Made by a program: the position numbers and the translations under genes | Assembly: GCA_019022495.1 (NCBI GenBank) | Contig: JAFEKR010000043.1 | Coordinates: 248,001 to 312,000 of the forward strand | Direction of reading: 5' to 3' | Origin: Epichloe hybrida | Lineage: Eukaryota > Ascomycota > Sordariomycetes > Hypocreales > Clavicipitaceae | DNA length: 64,000 bases | Shown: piece after piece, positions 9,256 to 22,057 of the stretch | Numbering within the stretch: position 1 is the stretch's first letter | Layout of the letters: each line of letters opens with the position of its first letter | Notes under the pieces: generated by a model | What the model was told of the DNA's origin: nothing | Database searches by the model: none | Seen by the model: the letters and a program-made list of their open reading frames with translations, nothing else

Positions 9256-11266
9256 TTAACTGTCATCCCTCGCTTGTTCATTAAAATGTACCCATGTAAA
9301 GTATGATCCCCTAATGAGCTTCCAGTTCTCCTGTTTCAGAGCTGGGCGCCGAATGGGTTTGCTGAGAAGCTCGTTCATGCCGGATTCCATGCATTCCTCT
9401 ACGTTACTCTCCTCCGAGAATGCCGTCAACGCAACAATGGTCGCAACGTATCCCATTTTGCGAATCAAGCGTGTTGATCGCAGCCCATCCAGGTTCGGCA
9501 TCTGAATATTCATTCCATGTTCGCCTTGACCAACTCGTATGCTTCTTGGCCGTCCTTTGCGATCGTGACGTCGTGCACCTTTTCAAGCTTGAGCATTCTA
9601 CTAACAACCTCGACATTGGTTGAGTTGTCATCGGCCACGGAGGACCCGCAGCTGGCCACGACCTGCCTTCTCGGCCTTGTCGGCCTTGACCTTTTGAATC
9701 GCAGCCTTCTTCTGGTCTTTGCAGCTTGTTGGTGGCGGTGTTGGGCTTGACGCAAAAAAAGGCGTACTGAGCCCGACCAGGCGGGGTAGGTTGTCTTTTC
9801 TGACCGTGCATCTGTTCGTTGGCGCCTCTGGTTCATGAACAACGTTGAGCCGACGCCTTCGATACTTGTGCAGCTGATGAATCCATCCATAAGTTTGGCG
9901 AGTTGAGAGCAGATACTCAATCCGAGACCCGTGCCGCAGAAATTTTCTTGTTGAGGCCAGAATCAACCTGGACAAATGGCTCAGACATCTTTTCTTGCAT
10001 GTCTTTGGGTATGGGCCTCCCGGTGTCCTCCACTTGGAAATAAAAAAGATATGACCTGGCGTTCAATCAAGGCGGCGGCGGCGGCGGCGGCGTTGGGGAA
10101 CGCTCTCTGACATGGACTTGAGAGCCGACCTTAGAGGTCTTGTAGTTAGCCATCCCATCTCTTCTTGCCAGCGCAGGAGCTCGCGAGTTCTCTCAGCCAT
10201 CTTCTCGTCCAAGGATGTGTATTGCTTCGCCAACTCGTCCGTCATCTCGTTGTACACACCCGTCAGCTCTGTCAGCTCATCGGTGATGAAATGCTTTCGC
10301 TCGTTGACCCGCCCGGGAAATTTGAATATGGGTCGGTGATGATTGTCAATCTTGGTTTGCGTCATTGCTCGTCTTCGCTTCAGAAGTTTTCGGCGAAGGC
10401 CTGCAAAGAATCCCTTGACGGAGGCCGAGGATAAGGTTCTTCCCGAGATCGGGGTGGGTTCATCGTGGTCGTCAAACTCGTCTTCGAATGCTGGCGGGTT
10501 GATGGAGTTTTCCATGGCTGTCTTGAGTCGTCGTATGGGCCCGACGCTGAAGTGCGAGCAGGGAAAGACTAGAAGCGTGGCAAGTCCGGCCGTTCCAAAC
10601 ACACAAGCCAGCCGCTGTAATTGCCCGATTTGAAATCTCTTTTCAAGTGTCGGTCTGCTTGTCCAGGAATTGAAATTGGTGGCAGTACGAATCGAACCTC
10701 GGAGTTGCGCAACGAGGCCTTGGTGGGCTGATAGGTTTCAATCGACGGAATCACGGGCGCGATGAAATAATTAAAAGGGCTCTTGTGTCGCTCAAATTTG
10801 CTCTTGAGCCACTGGGTGTTTGATGAAGCAAAGGGATGTTCTGCACTTGTGACCCGACACCGGCACCCGTCACATTGAGCAGGCCGCCGGGCTTTGCGCC
10901 ACTCTGGTTCCTAAAGGACAACCTTGCTTGGAGCAATCCAGTGAGGCGATTGGTGGTGCTCATGGCGCTCTCCAAATCGGACCGGGCAGCGGCAAACGGG
11001 TCGGTCGCATTTCCGTTGTAAAAGTCAACATATGCCTATTGCAGAAGGAGGCGAGTGGACACCGTCTGGCTGATGGTCCCGAGCAATTTAAGTTCAGAAT
11101 CGACCCTGGAAGCTTTTAGCGACGCCGTCAGAGACAGATCGTCAGACTCGACATCGGTGACAAAGTTGTGGACGTAGATCCATGTTGGAATCGACACAAT
11201 AGTCAAGGCAATCAGCACTGCGAGTAGCACGAGTGCGGCCAGCTAATCTCTGATGGAAATTCTCAT
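9256..11266 (-). pseudogene. Broken SLN1-type hybrid histidine kinase
   Basis: Fragments in several frames follow the order of a fungal SLN1-like osmosensor. From 11266 there is MRISIRD, then a TAG, then LAALVLLAVLIALTIVS (transmembrane segment 1), with another TAG after STRLLLQ. Sensor-region pieces follow at about 10750-11030, then FGTAGLATLLVFPCSHFSVGPIRRL (transmembrane segment 2 and HAMP) and the coiled coil ending MAERTRELL. The HisKA dimerisation/phospho-acceptor block is missing. An HATPase tail (FVQVDSGLNKKIS, SICSQLAKLMDG) appears near 9880-9985 and receiver-domain pieces ([31 protein letters not shown]) near 9300-9620, with about 11 residues lost between KANME and NIQMPN. Premature stops, deletions and frameshifts make an intact product impossible. 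Some stops could be CAG-to-TAG changes, as expected from RIP. Confidence 0.85.
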
Positions 11267-12084
11267 CTTGTTCTGGCAGGTAATAGGGTGGTCTTTTTTT
11301 TGTATTCTTTTGTAGGCTTCGAGTGACCTCGACCGGGTAGCGGCTGACTTGTCAATTTTGGCGAAGCATGATCCGATCCGATGGAGTCTGGGCCGTTCCT
11401 TTCCTCGGGGGGAGAGCTCGTATCACATGGCCATTCCACATTCCGCACCCCATCAACCAAAGCATCGTATAGCTAAAGCTCTCGATAGCTTGATGTGCCA
11501 CGATACCGTTGTGCTTCTCGTTGTGGCGGGCGCAGTCGCGTATCACTTTGAGAAATCGATGATGCGTCGGAGAGGAGAAGGGAACCGCGATGGACGGAGA
11601 CGTCGAAAGACAATTTGTCGGGTTGGGATTGTCGGCAACAGGCTCGCAGTGCAGTCAGTGCGTGCCAACATGGCAACAAGTAATCTGGTGGCTTTTCGCC
11701 CGGTCACGGCAACTCTGTCCAAGGTTGAGAACTTGAGACAGACGGTTCAGCTCGGCGCGCTGTGATGGGGATGGACCGCGGTCTAGGCCTTCGATGCTGC
11801 CTCTCTGGCGCAAAACACTCCGGCAGACCCTTCCCACGTCGCCCGCCCTGGTCTCTTCTAAAAAGGGGAAAAGAAAAGGAGGGGGGAAAAGGGCTGTTGC
11901 GAAGGAACAGAAGGAACAGGATCGATACATATGCGCACGACTGAATCGGGGCAAGATGAAAATGTGACGGTGCCAAACACGGCCAGACTGCAAGTGCATC
12001 CTGACGAAACTTTAAAGCTCCCAACGTTCCGCGAGCGAACGGCGTGACGTGAACGTGACCAGGGGGTCCCTTGCTTGGAACAGC
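11267..12084. other. Intergenic region, no gene recognised
   Basis: Ordinary GC content up to the edge of the retrotransposon, with no recognisable coding sequence. Confidence 0.5.
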
Positions 12085-12089
12085 GAGAC
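12085..12089. repeat. Target-site duplication of outer copia (left)
   Basis: GAGAC directly precedes the left LTR and is repeated exactly at 23811-23815 after the right LTR. Confidence 0.93.
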
Positions 12090-12323
12090 TGTTGGAATCC
12101 CGCCGCAAGCGCTCAACCGCATACAGGCAACTTGGACACTAGGACCCACCTAACTAGTTACTTTTCCGGACCCTCAGTAGATACATAGTATAGTTTATAT
12201 AGGCAGATTACACACCCTATGGTATAGGTACTTAGTTATTTAAACCGTAGTCCGCGCCCTCTTATAGGGTTAGGTAACTTAATCTATACCTTTATTTTCT
12301 AATCCTAGCTACTTAGTCTAACA
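12090..12323 (+). repeat. Left (5') LTR of outer copia, 234 bp
   Basis: Starts TGTTGG and ends TAACA; aligns end to end without gaps to 23577-23810. The two LTRs differ at 24 sites, all transitions. At LTR positions 5-86 this copy keeps C or G at all ten differing sites; at positions 94-230 it carries T or A at all fourteen. Confidence 0.95.
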
Positions 12324-14187
12324 TAGTAGTAATTACTTAGTGTTCATAATATAAAGACCCTTCTTTCTAATTAATACCTTTATTAAGTTAATTCTAATTA
12401 ATTAATCATTAAATTTAGTATATCCTAGTAAGAGAATAGGGTTTAATTATAATCATTAATATTATAATTAGGTAACCCCTAGTAGTAAGGAAGATTTACA
12501 TAGGTTAAAGTTTAATAAATTATAATAATAATAACATAGGATATTATTAAGATATCTAAGGAAACTAACACTACTTAAGGCTATGAGCTAGTAGTTAAGC
12601 TATAGGAACCCTATTATTAGGACCTATAGTTTAAGATAATAAAAGCAAGAGCTATTAAAGATAGGATTTAGGTCTTTATTAATCCTAATTTAATAATAAC
12701 TCTTAACTACCTACCTAAGCTACTAATCCTAATAGGAAAAGGGACTCTAGTAATAAGAAAAGTAGTAATTATAGCTTTAATTACTTTACTAGAAAACTAG
12801 ACTAAAGGGCCTTAAACACACTTAAGAACGTTAATATCTAGAGTTATAAGCAATTAGTAGTAACCTTAAGAAAGCTCTCCTCCTATAAGTATTACTCCTA
12901 CTATTAACTTAACTAAAGAGGGATACTTTAAATACCCTTAATAACTAGATAATACTAAGAATAGCGCTTAGTATATAGTTCTTAATAAATAATATTAAGT
13001 GTTTAATAGTTAGTATTAGAGTCTATTAAAGACTATAAGAGAATACTATAATTAGTTTATTATAACGCTTAGAAATAAGTATAAGTAAATAATCCTATAG
13101 TATATCTTACTTTATAAGAAGCTTAGAGAGCTTATAAGAAATATAATACCCTTAAATAGAATAATTAGGCATTATACTAAGGTTAACTTTAATAAAGTTA
13201 TTAAGCGTAGCCTAGCAAAGGTTAATATTAATAAATAGCTTACTAATGCGTTAATTAGCTATAAGTGATGTTTTTAAGTAAATTGCTTAATCGCGAAAGG
13301 TAACTCTCTAATTAAGATAATTAATGATGCTATTAGCACCTAATTCCCGTTAATTTCAGCTTAAATTAATTTACTAATCTTTACTGCTAAGATTAAGGGT
13401 AAAACCCTTGATTTTTACTCTATAATTACGAGGATTAGGTATCTAATTAAAGCCTAGGGAAGATCTTAAAGTAAATCCAGAGAATCTTTTAGAGTAAAGC
13501 TAACTCTTAATAGTTAGACTAAAGAAGATTTTAATAAGGGAGATAAGAAGCTACTTTATATTTATTATAATAAGTATAAGGCTAAGAAGTTAAAGGACTC
13601 TTAGAAGAACTATTAAACGCTTTGCTTACCTAAGAATTAGACTGTTAAGGAAGATTAATTAAAAAAGGCAAAAGAAGTAATAAATTAATAATCTAATAAT
13701 GTTAAAAAGGCCTATAACGCGTGGCTTAAGGAGTATAATGTAAAGGAAGCTAAGGAAGCAAAGGAAAGCAAGCTAGAGAGCGATACTGCCTTTGTTGCTA
13801 TAGAGCTATCTTTAGAGGCTTTTTATGCCTAAGGGCGCTCACAAGTAATACTTAATAGCGGTACTTTGGTACATATCTTTAATAATGAATGCTAGTTTAT
13901 TAACCTAGATTATGGTAATTAACTAAGTATCTAAGCTAGGTACGGAGTCACTAAGGCTTATAGCATTAGCATAGCCTAGATTAAATTAACAAATAGTTAG
14001 ACTCTTATGTTATTAAACGCGTAGTATTAACTAACTTTCTTTACAAACCTTATATTACTTTAGTTACTTATAGCAAAAGGTATGAGGTAGGATAATCTTA
14101 TAGGGATTGTTATAGACCTAGCGAGAGGTAATTATAAGATCTTTTTAACTATAACCCTTAGTACTTAACTATATATTAAAGGGGATA

Positions 14188-14192
14188 GCCCT
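14188..14192. repeat. Target-site duplication of inner copia (left)
   Basis: GCCCT, repeated exactly at 20469-20473. Confidence 0.92.
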
Positions 14193-14424
14193 TGTTGGTT
14201 ACACCAAGGGATTGGTATGCACTAGTGCAACGTAGGGTCAGGTTCAATAATATAATAAGGTCTAAGGATTGAAGCTATCTATAGCGTTATGTGGCTATAA
14301 GAAAAAAGGGAACGCGAGTCACGTGTGTGCCTCGCGTACGGGTGCGGCTAATCACAGTGTAGCGCTGCCACACGTGCTCCACTTTCCTAGTGGTTAACCT
14401 AATGTTAACTTAGTTATTATAACA
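14193..14424 (-). repeat. LTR of inner copia (left copy; 3' LTR of the minus-strand element), 232 bp
   Basis: Aligns without gaps to 20237-20468; 26 differences, all transitions. This copy keeps C/G over roughly its first 118 bp and is mutated over most of the rest (mutated sites at LTR positions 119 and 157-228). Confidence 0.94.
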
Positions 14425-17400
14425 CTAGTAACTTCTCTTTTTAGGAAGAAAGTAAGGCAGGATGGATTTAGTACTAAAAGAGGGAATTAGTAAGTATATA
14501 AATAAAATGATCCTATATAAGGATAAGTAGGTCCAATATTGAATTCGGACTCCCTATTGGTTGACAATGTAATGCAAGAAAAAAAATCACTTAATCCGCG
14601 GATTAGGAAGCAGGCTCAATTAGGAGCTCCAAAAGCTTAAAAAACATAATAAAAATCAGAATCGTTTAAAATAAACACAAGTAAATACGGGGAATTAAAA
14701 TAAGAGCTTCTTATTAGCTTAGGCATAGTCAGATCAGGTTCTTATTAATCTCATCTAGTCTCTAGTCTCTTTACCTAGCCTTTAACTTAAATTATGGCTT
14801 TATTTAAGTTAATAAAAGTCTCAAGGCTCTTATTCAGAGATACCTTCATTATTACATTAGCAAGGTTATTATTACCATTAATCCATTATACTTTATAGAT
14901 CTCTTATTGCTTATATGATTGCTAAAGTGCTATAATGTTAATTATAAGGTGTTTCTCCTTTATAAAACCTAGCTTTATAAGATACTTATATAACAAAAAA
15001 GAGTCTATATATATAATCATAGGGATATAGTTAATCTTTAATTAGTCTATAATTATATTAAGGGTTATAGTAATTACATAGGCTATATTAGCACCTTATA
15101 CTATTAAGTATAGTTTAGAAGCAAGGGCGCTATAGGTTACACGCTTACTCTTCGTTAAGCTATATATAATAATATTACCTTTTAAGGTAAATATGTTATC
15201 TTTTGCCTCTTTATTACTAATTATAATCACGTATCCTATCTAGGAACTTAGATCTTTGTTGTTAGCAAGGGATCCATTCACAAACACGAATAACTTTGCA
15301 TTCTCAAGGTCTAGAGGGATGTAATATAAGCCTTAGTCTTAATGTTAGATTTGCTAGTTAAGTCGCTTATTTAATCAAGTTATATTATCAGGAGTTAGAT
15401 CTTAATGTTATGCTATAATTAATAGGTTGTAAAGGGCTTTGGGTTAATAGATAGTTGTAATATAACTTCCTTATGCTTATTATTTAACGTAATCTTATTT
15501 TATAGTTAGTAATTGCAGGTTAATTTACCTAATCTTCTTACTCTAGCCTTTTTAATAAAGCTTTATTAAGTTATTAGTGTTCTAGGTAAGGATATAACTA
15601 TTAAAGGTGAGGGGATTCTTAGCTAATAGCTTCTGCTTTAGCTTTACTAAGAAATCTGCCTTCTGTAGTTCCTTCTCTTTAAGGTTATAGAAATCCTAGT
15701 TACTAAGGCCTAGCGTATTATTAGTCTACATGCTAACTACTCTAAAGAGGTTATTATTATTCTCTTCCGTAATTAGTAAGCATAGGTCGTAGGATAAAGT
15801 CATTATCTTAAGCATCTCTTTGTAGTAACGGAAGTAAGTTATAAACTAGTAGGTTTTAGCTTTTGCGATTTTGTATAAAGGCTTAATAACTTCCATAATA
15901 GTTCCTTTAGGGAACAAATATGCTATCTACTTAGGTAATATAGTGATAATTAATCTTATAAGCTGCGTTTTCGATTGCACGTAAGCTTGTGTGATGTCTT
16001 GAATCCATAGGATAATTCCTTTGGATCTAAGCGATAGTGCGATCGCGATAATTAATCATTAGCTTGATCTTTGGATTGTTAGGGATTAGGTTAGGATGAA
16101 TTCTTTCCCTTTATTATTCGTCCCTTAAATCACAAGTTATGATTTTTTATATAGCGTAGCTATTCCTTTGCCTTTAATTTCTCTTACTATACGAGATTTA
16201 AAGAGTCTCTTATTACTATGTTTAGTAGGATCGAATAGCGTGAATCTGAATATATTACGGGCTTGCAAAGCATTAATCTTAATCTAATCTAATAGCTTAA
16301 AGGGCTTGCCTAGAGTTATAATCTTTCCTTCTTAATATAACTAAAGGGCTAGATTCTAATTAGCTTCTTCCTTTGCTATAATAAATGCTACGCTTAACTT
16401 GCTATTAGCTATAAGTTTCTCTATTAATACTTCCTCTTAGTCTTTGTTTACTAAGTATATAGTTGCTATGTATTTAGTTCCTATAAGGTTAAATTAAACC
16501 ATAAGCTTCTTTTATAGTCTTTTACGCTTTCTCTTAGGCTATAGTAGTTCCTTGTTTATTTCTAAAGCTTTAGGGATAATCTCTTTAATTATTAGGGTCT
16601 TATTTATATCTATAGCTTAGTCTTTACCTCTAGGTATTAACTTACGAAGTTCTTTAGTATAGTATAGGTTATAATAGTATGGTTTAATAACTATTAATTA
16701 GAATCTTATTAGTCTATAGGGTATTTAAAGGGTATAGGTTTCTCTATTAGTAGTAAGAAGCTTATAAGGGCTATGCTATCTATCTTTCTCTCTCTATACG
16801 TATATATCTAACTATAATAGAAGTTAGTATATTAGTAGTGTATTTAGGCTATTTTAGGTTCTTAGAGTATTATGAACTTATTGCTTTGCTAGGAGTCGTT
16901 AGACCTTGTTAGTGGCTTTGTGAATTGCTTTAGCTCGTTAAATAATAAATACACTTAGCGGTGACTTATTAGTTATTTGTAAATATGCACTAAAGATAAG
17001 AATTATAGGAATAAGGCTATTAGGGCTTGCTAAGTTGTTTATAGCTTTTATAGCTATCTGAAGTTATTGCTTAGGCGTGAGATCTTAACCTATAGAGTCT
17101 ATAATAATTATATAGGCTTACTATAATAGTCCGTGATAGCGTTTAACTTTTCTAATACTATTATAGGCCTTAACTAGAACTTTATTAATCTTAATTAATA
17201 GTAATTATATATAATGCTTAAATTCTACTAATATAAAGTTCTTTCTAGTATTATAGATAATCTATTCTAGAGGACTAAGGTAGGTGTTAATCTAGTATTC
17301 ACGTAAGGCGTTCTAAATGTTACGTGCTTTCTACTTATTTAGATTAAGGAATTAGGCTACTTAAAATAAGGTTATAGAATTAATAACATAAAGAATAGGT

Positions 17401-17690
17401 TATCCGTTAATCTAAATAATATTAACTATAATCTTATAGTTAAACTTATGGTTATCTTTGATTATAAACTTGAATTTACCTAGGGCCTTTCTGTTTATTT
17501 AGTAATAGTAGCAAATTTTAGTTAATTATTTAATAGCCTTTGCTTTAATATCATGTCTAGCTTAGTTTAGTATCTTCGTGAGCTATTTAACTAATAGGTA
17601 ACTAAATTATTAATATAGTTAACGGAGTTTTGTTTCTAATAGGTGGAAAGTTACTATTTCTCTAGCTTCTAGAGTCCACTAAAGATATCC

Positions 17691-17933
17691 CTATTTCCTA
17701 ATAATAGGAACTATCTTATTATCTTGGATTAATACGTTCGCGAGGTTATCTACCTTAATACATAACCTATCTATATTATCTAAAGAGAATAAGAAAGGTA
17801 TATATGTGTTAATCACATAGAAAGGGATATTACCTAGCTCCGTTAGTACGTTAACTACTCCTTTTGTGATCGCGCTCCTAGCACTAAATTTGATTATCTT
17901 TTCCGGAGTTAGTTTAATCTTTAGCAATGGCAT
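17691..17933 (-). pseudogene. Copia polyprotein fragment (protease region)
   Basis: The longest uninterrupted frame left in the inner element, 80 aa starting MPLLKIKLTPEKIIKFSA. It matches the segment that lies upstream of GAG-pre-integrase in fungal copia polyproteins. It is a relic of the transposon, not a host gene. Confidence 0.8.
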
Positions 17934-20236
17934 TAATCTTAATAAGGCTTATACTTATCTGATTCTAGCCGTTAAGACACCTAAGGCTCTTGTATTAGGT
18001 ATTATCCCTTAGAAAACTTCTTTAAAGTAATGTTCCTTTAAAATATAAGAGGTTTTCATATTATTAAAGGGATTATGCTTAAGGTATACGTGCTTAAATG
18101 ATTTATCTCTTAGGATATTAATAACATTACTATTAACTAGTTGAAATCCTAATATAAAGAATTATGTAATACTTAGCTAGTTAAACTTTAATATAGAAGT
18201 CTCTTTAGTATTGTTATCCTTATCTTTATTATTATTAGACTTAACAAAGGTTTTGGCTAATTCCCACGCTCTATTAGCAAGCTTATTAGCTTCTTTAGAT
18301 ACTTAGCCTTTATAGGCCGCGAGGAATGCCTAATACTTTTTCTCTATTAGTAGCGATTAGTGTCTCTTGTTCTTCCACTAGTGCTCTTTTGCCTTTTTCT
18401 AGTCTTTTTCTAGATGGTTTGTTAACTAGTATTTGTTCTTATTATAGATATGGCATCTGCCGTAGTTATAGCCTTAGTTATAGTAACTATAGCCTCTGTC
18501 TTAACCTTGTTAATTATACGGTTAGTTATAATAATAGTCTGTGAATATTACTTCTAATTTATTAGTATTAGTAGTACTAACAGTGCTTTAATTAAATTAG
18601 GCAGCTGATTTATTAGCTTTAGTAATAGAGATTAATTTACGGAGGTCTCTAGCAAGTCCTTTAAAGCTAGGTAAATGATTATATTTAGCTTGCTTGCACT
18701 CTAGAACACTAGAAATTACGCTTAGGGTCTGATAATAGAGTTTTATATTAACTATTAATAAGGGAAAGAGTCCTTTATAAACACGTTTAAGGGTTATAAG
18801 CAGAATCTCAAGATAATCTAGCTTGGATTTATTCGGATTAGTAGCAATAATGTTCTTAAGCGTTATACTATTCTATTCTTAGTAATAGAACTATTAGTTA
18901 CTTTCTGTTTTAAATCATTAATAAACATCGTTAACTATTTATTCGTATGTAAAGCCTTTATTTACTAGATAATCAAGGTAATACTACTTAGCATTACCTG
19001 AAAGCATAATAGGAAGGGCCTTATATATGTATTCCCACGGGAGATTTAGTCTATTATATTTATTCTAGAATAAGTTAACTTTTAGCGTAAGGAAGTTATA
19101 TATCTTCCTACTATAATAGTTATTATTCTTATAGCTCTTCGTAAGTTCTAAGATCTTTCTCACGATTTAATCTTTAGACAGGATTATTACTGTTTACATA
19201 GCTAGGGTTATCTGTTGCATTGGTTATTCCGGGATAATCGGCGGAATTATTAGATTTATTAGGGGTTTAGGTGTGTTTCTTCCTAGAGGTGGTTGTGTAG
19301 CTAGAGGGTTATTTAAAGTGGGATTATAAGGGTTATTAATTAGGGGATTATATATAGGAGGATTATATACTAAAGGGTAATGGATAGGGGTAGTGTGAAT
19401 TAAAGGGCTTGTAATTAGAGGGCTTTTAAGGGCAGGATTATTTAAAGAGAGAAATTTGCCTGTGGTGATTTGCTTTATGATTTTGTTTTTAGGCCACTGT
19501 GGCATTATTTCTTCTTTAAGGACTTAAATTAATAATTTAATAATCTTACTGCTTTGATTTTAAATAATATAGATGCCATTCTTACGTAGGTAGTCTTGTA
19601 ACTCGCGTACTAAAGGTTATAAAGCTTGATTAAGTGTTTCTTTTGTCTAGCTATTAAGGTTATTATAGAAGATCTCCTAAAGGGTAAGATCTTTGTATTA
19701 ACTACTCTTATAGACGTTAATCATTTAAGTAAGATAGTTATTAAGCTCCTATTCCTTAGTAGTCTAAGGATCTAGTTCTCTTAAGCTCTCCTAGTTAGTA
19801 GTAATAACTAAGGTATGTTTTTAAAGTCGTGGAGGTAAGCTTGCTTTATTAGGTCTTAACTAGGTAGGCTACTTTCCTTTAGTAGTTTATAATAAAGCTT
19901 ATTTATTACTTAGGGGTGCTATTATTAATAGTCTTTAGCTAGCAAGGCTAAGGGATTTTTAACTAGTAGGGTTAAGGGGTTTTTAATCTCTAGTTTAAGA
20001 AGTTATACGTGGCTATAAACTCTTGGTTAGTTAATTGGTTTTCTTGTGATAGATAATAGGATTAATTCTTCTATTAATGGTTGGAGACTTACTAATAGAA
20101 AAAGTCAAATCCCTAGGAAGCCTAATATCTAGTATCTAGAGTTTATTTTCCTTTAGCACACTTCCTTAGGTAGCTAAAGAAAGGCCTCTTCTTAAGTGAT
20201 TCCTAGCTTATCTGTGGTTTTTCAACCACTAATTAG

Positions 20237-20468
20237 TGTTAGTTACACTAAGGGATTAGTATACACTAGTGTAACGTAGGGTTAGGTTTAATAATATAAT
20301 AAGGTCTAAGGATTAAAGCTATTTATAGCGTTATGTAGCTATAAGAAAAAAGGGGACGCGAGTCACGTGTGTGCCTTGCGTACGGGTGCGGCCAATCACA
20401 GTGCGGCGCTGCCGCACGTGCTCCACTTTCCTAGTGGTCAACCCGATGTTAACCCGGTTGTCGCAACA
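20237..20468 (-). repeat. LTR of inner copia (right copy; 5' LTR of the minus-strand element), 232 bp
   Basis: Mirror image of the left copy in its mutation pattern: T/A at LTR positions 5-101 and 141, but C/G preserved at 119 and from 157 to the outer end. The GC-rich island at about 20355-20440 is the spared part. Confidence 0.94.
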
Positions 20469-20473
20469 GCCCT
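20469..20473. repeat. Target-site duplication of inner copia (right)
   Basis: GCCCT, identical to 14188-14192. Confidence 0.92.
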
Positions 20474-21751
20474 AATAAGGCTTTTACTATTAGAAGGGAC
20501 TCTTGTAACCTAAAACCCCTAATAGCCACAAAAGCAAACCTTTAGCACGTAAGAATGGCTTATCTAGGTGAAGATATAATGGATTAAGTGCTTTAAAAGG
20601 TTAATATACTAACAAAAGAGCGTAGTAAGGGTAAATACGAGATTTGCTACATAGCTAAGGCGTAGAGGTAAATATCACAAGTTCTATAGATGGATTCCCT
20701 ACCCTTAGGACCTCTTTAGGTTATAACCTATAACCTCTTTGCTTAATTACAGGGCTATAATAAGGATTATTATATTGCTCTCTTTACTTATAAAGCAATA
20801 GGCCTCTAACATATCTTTATAATTCTAACAAAGACCGAAATCACGTCTTGCTTTAATTAATTAGAAGCGCGCTATACAAGGACCTTTAGAATCCATATTA
20901 TAGTTATTATTACTAATAGGGAAACTGCCTTCTAGACTAAGAAGTAAGAGGTAAAAGTCACTAATAAAGGTATTATTATTAGAAAGTCTAGTCTAGCTTA
21001 TCCGCATTAAAATAGGCATGCTAAGCGGTCTAGGGGGGTGATAATAAGAGTTATAATAACTCTAATAACCTAAGTAGGCTTTCTAGAGAATCTTTAGCCT
21101 ATAGCTATAGAAGCAGCTATTTATATCCTTAATTATATGCCTAGAAAGTCTCTAGATTAGCTTTTACTACATTAAGCCTTAAATAAATAGTTACAAGAGA
21201 ATAAGCTTTAATAGAATTATCTACTAGAGAAGCTGGAGGCTTTATTAAATTATCTTTAAGCTTTTAGTTATAAAGCTTTTGTGATAACATAGGATAGGCT
21301 TTGGAAGATAGGTCTAAAGCTATTATAAAGAGCTTATATTAGTTATCTAGCTAGTTATATCTCTTTTACCTAATATCTGATTTAGGTACTAATAATACAA
21401 AGGAATTATTAGTTCTTATTAAGCTATATTACCTTTAATAAGTTAATCTTTTACGCTTAAGAAAAGGACCTTTTAATTAAGGAAAAAGAGCCTAAAAAAC
21501 GCCTCCTTTAAGAGCTTATGGAAGACTTTAAGGTTAATAATATAGATATAGGACATCCTTAAGATGTGGGGTACCTATAGGCACAAGACTCCCTTCCTCT
21601 CATCCATTAGCAAGAAGATTAACATAATTATGATTGACTAAACAATAAAGAAAAGGGAAAAGGAACTTAGGAATTAACTCTCCTAACTCCTCCAAATTCA
21701 CCTAGCTATTAACTGGATTTTTTAGATTGCAAACCAATAAATATTAATAGT

Positions 21752-22057
21752 TTGTTAAATCCTTCTAAAATAGATTATAAAGATAAAGATCCAGATATTC
21801 CTAATATTAACAAAGATAACCTCCTTAAAGCTTTTACTACTACCTTTGCCCTAGGAGCTAAGAGCAAAGAAAAGCCTTATATATTAAGACTTCCTTTACC
21901 TCCTGCTTATTATAATCATTTAGCTAGGCACCCTAAAGAAAAGGTATTTATTAAAGTAAGAGATAAAGAGTATAATAAAGTTATTAATAATAAGGTTACT
22001 ATTAAAGTTAGTAAATTAGAAGTCCCTTTATATATTAAGATCTTAGGACTTACTTAG
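21752..22057 (+). pseudogene. Copia polyprotein fragment before the reverse transcriptase
   Basis: A 101-codon open stretch of the outer element, Lys/Asn-rich from AT drift. It matches the linker between integrase and reverse transcriptase (LPLPPAYYNHLARHP-type block). It is transposon debris. Confidence 0.75.

Larger units (their letters stand above)
14193..20468 (-). mobile_element. Inner Ty1/copia LTR retrotransposon, nested, RIP-degraded
   Basis: 6.28 kb element inserted in opposite orientation into the outer element's pol gene, with 232-bp LTRs and the duplication GCCCT. Remnants on the minus strand include a Pro/Asn-rich gag-side frame (19224-19505), the best preserved piece at 17691-17933 (a pre-protease/protease-region segment with LTELGNIPFYVI and PFLFSLDNIDRL), and a reverse transcriptase around 15600-16080. 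The latter includes DITQAY-type and PLYKIAKA-type motifs and a TDD site now reading TNN. RNase H sequence lies near 15090-15330 (LENAKLFVFVNGSLANNKD and SKRVTYSALASKLY). It resembles the fungal copia branch with a QTDDT polymerase motif. A purine-rich stretch beside the 14424 end fits a polypurine tract. All frames are interrupted. Confidence 0.92.

Noticed and set aside
18326..18544. Open frame on the plus strand inside the retrotransposon block
   Set aside because: It runs antisense to the inner element and its Ser/Leu/Tyr-rich composition comes from AT drift.
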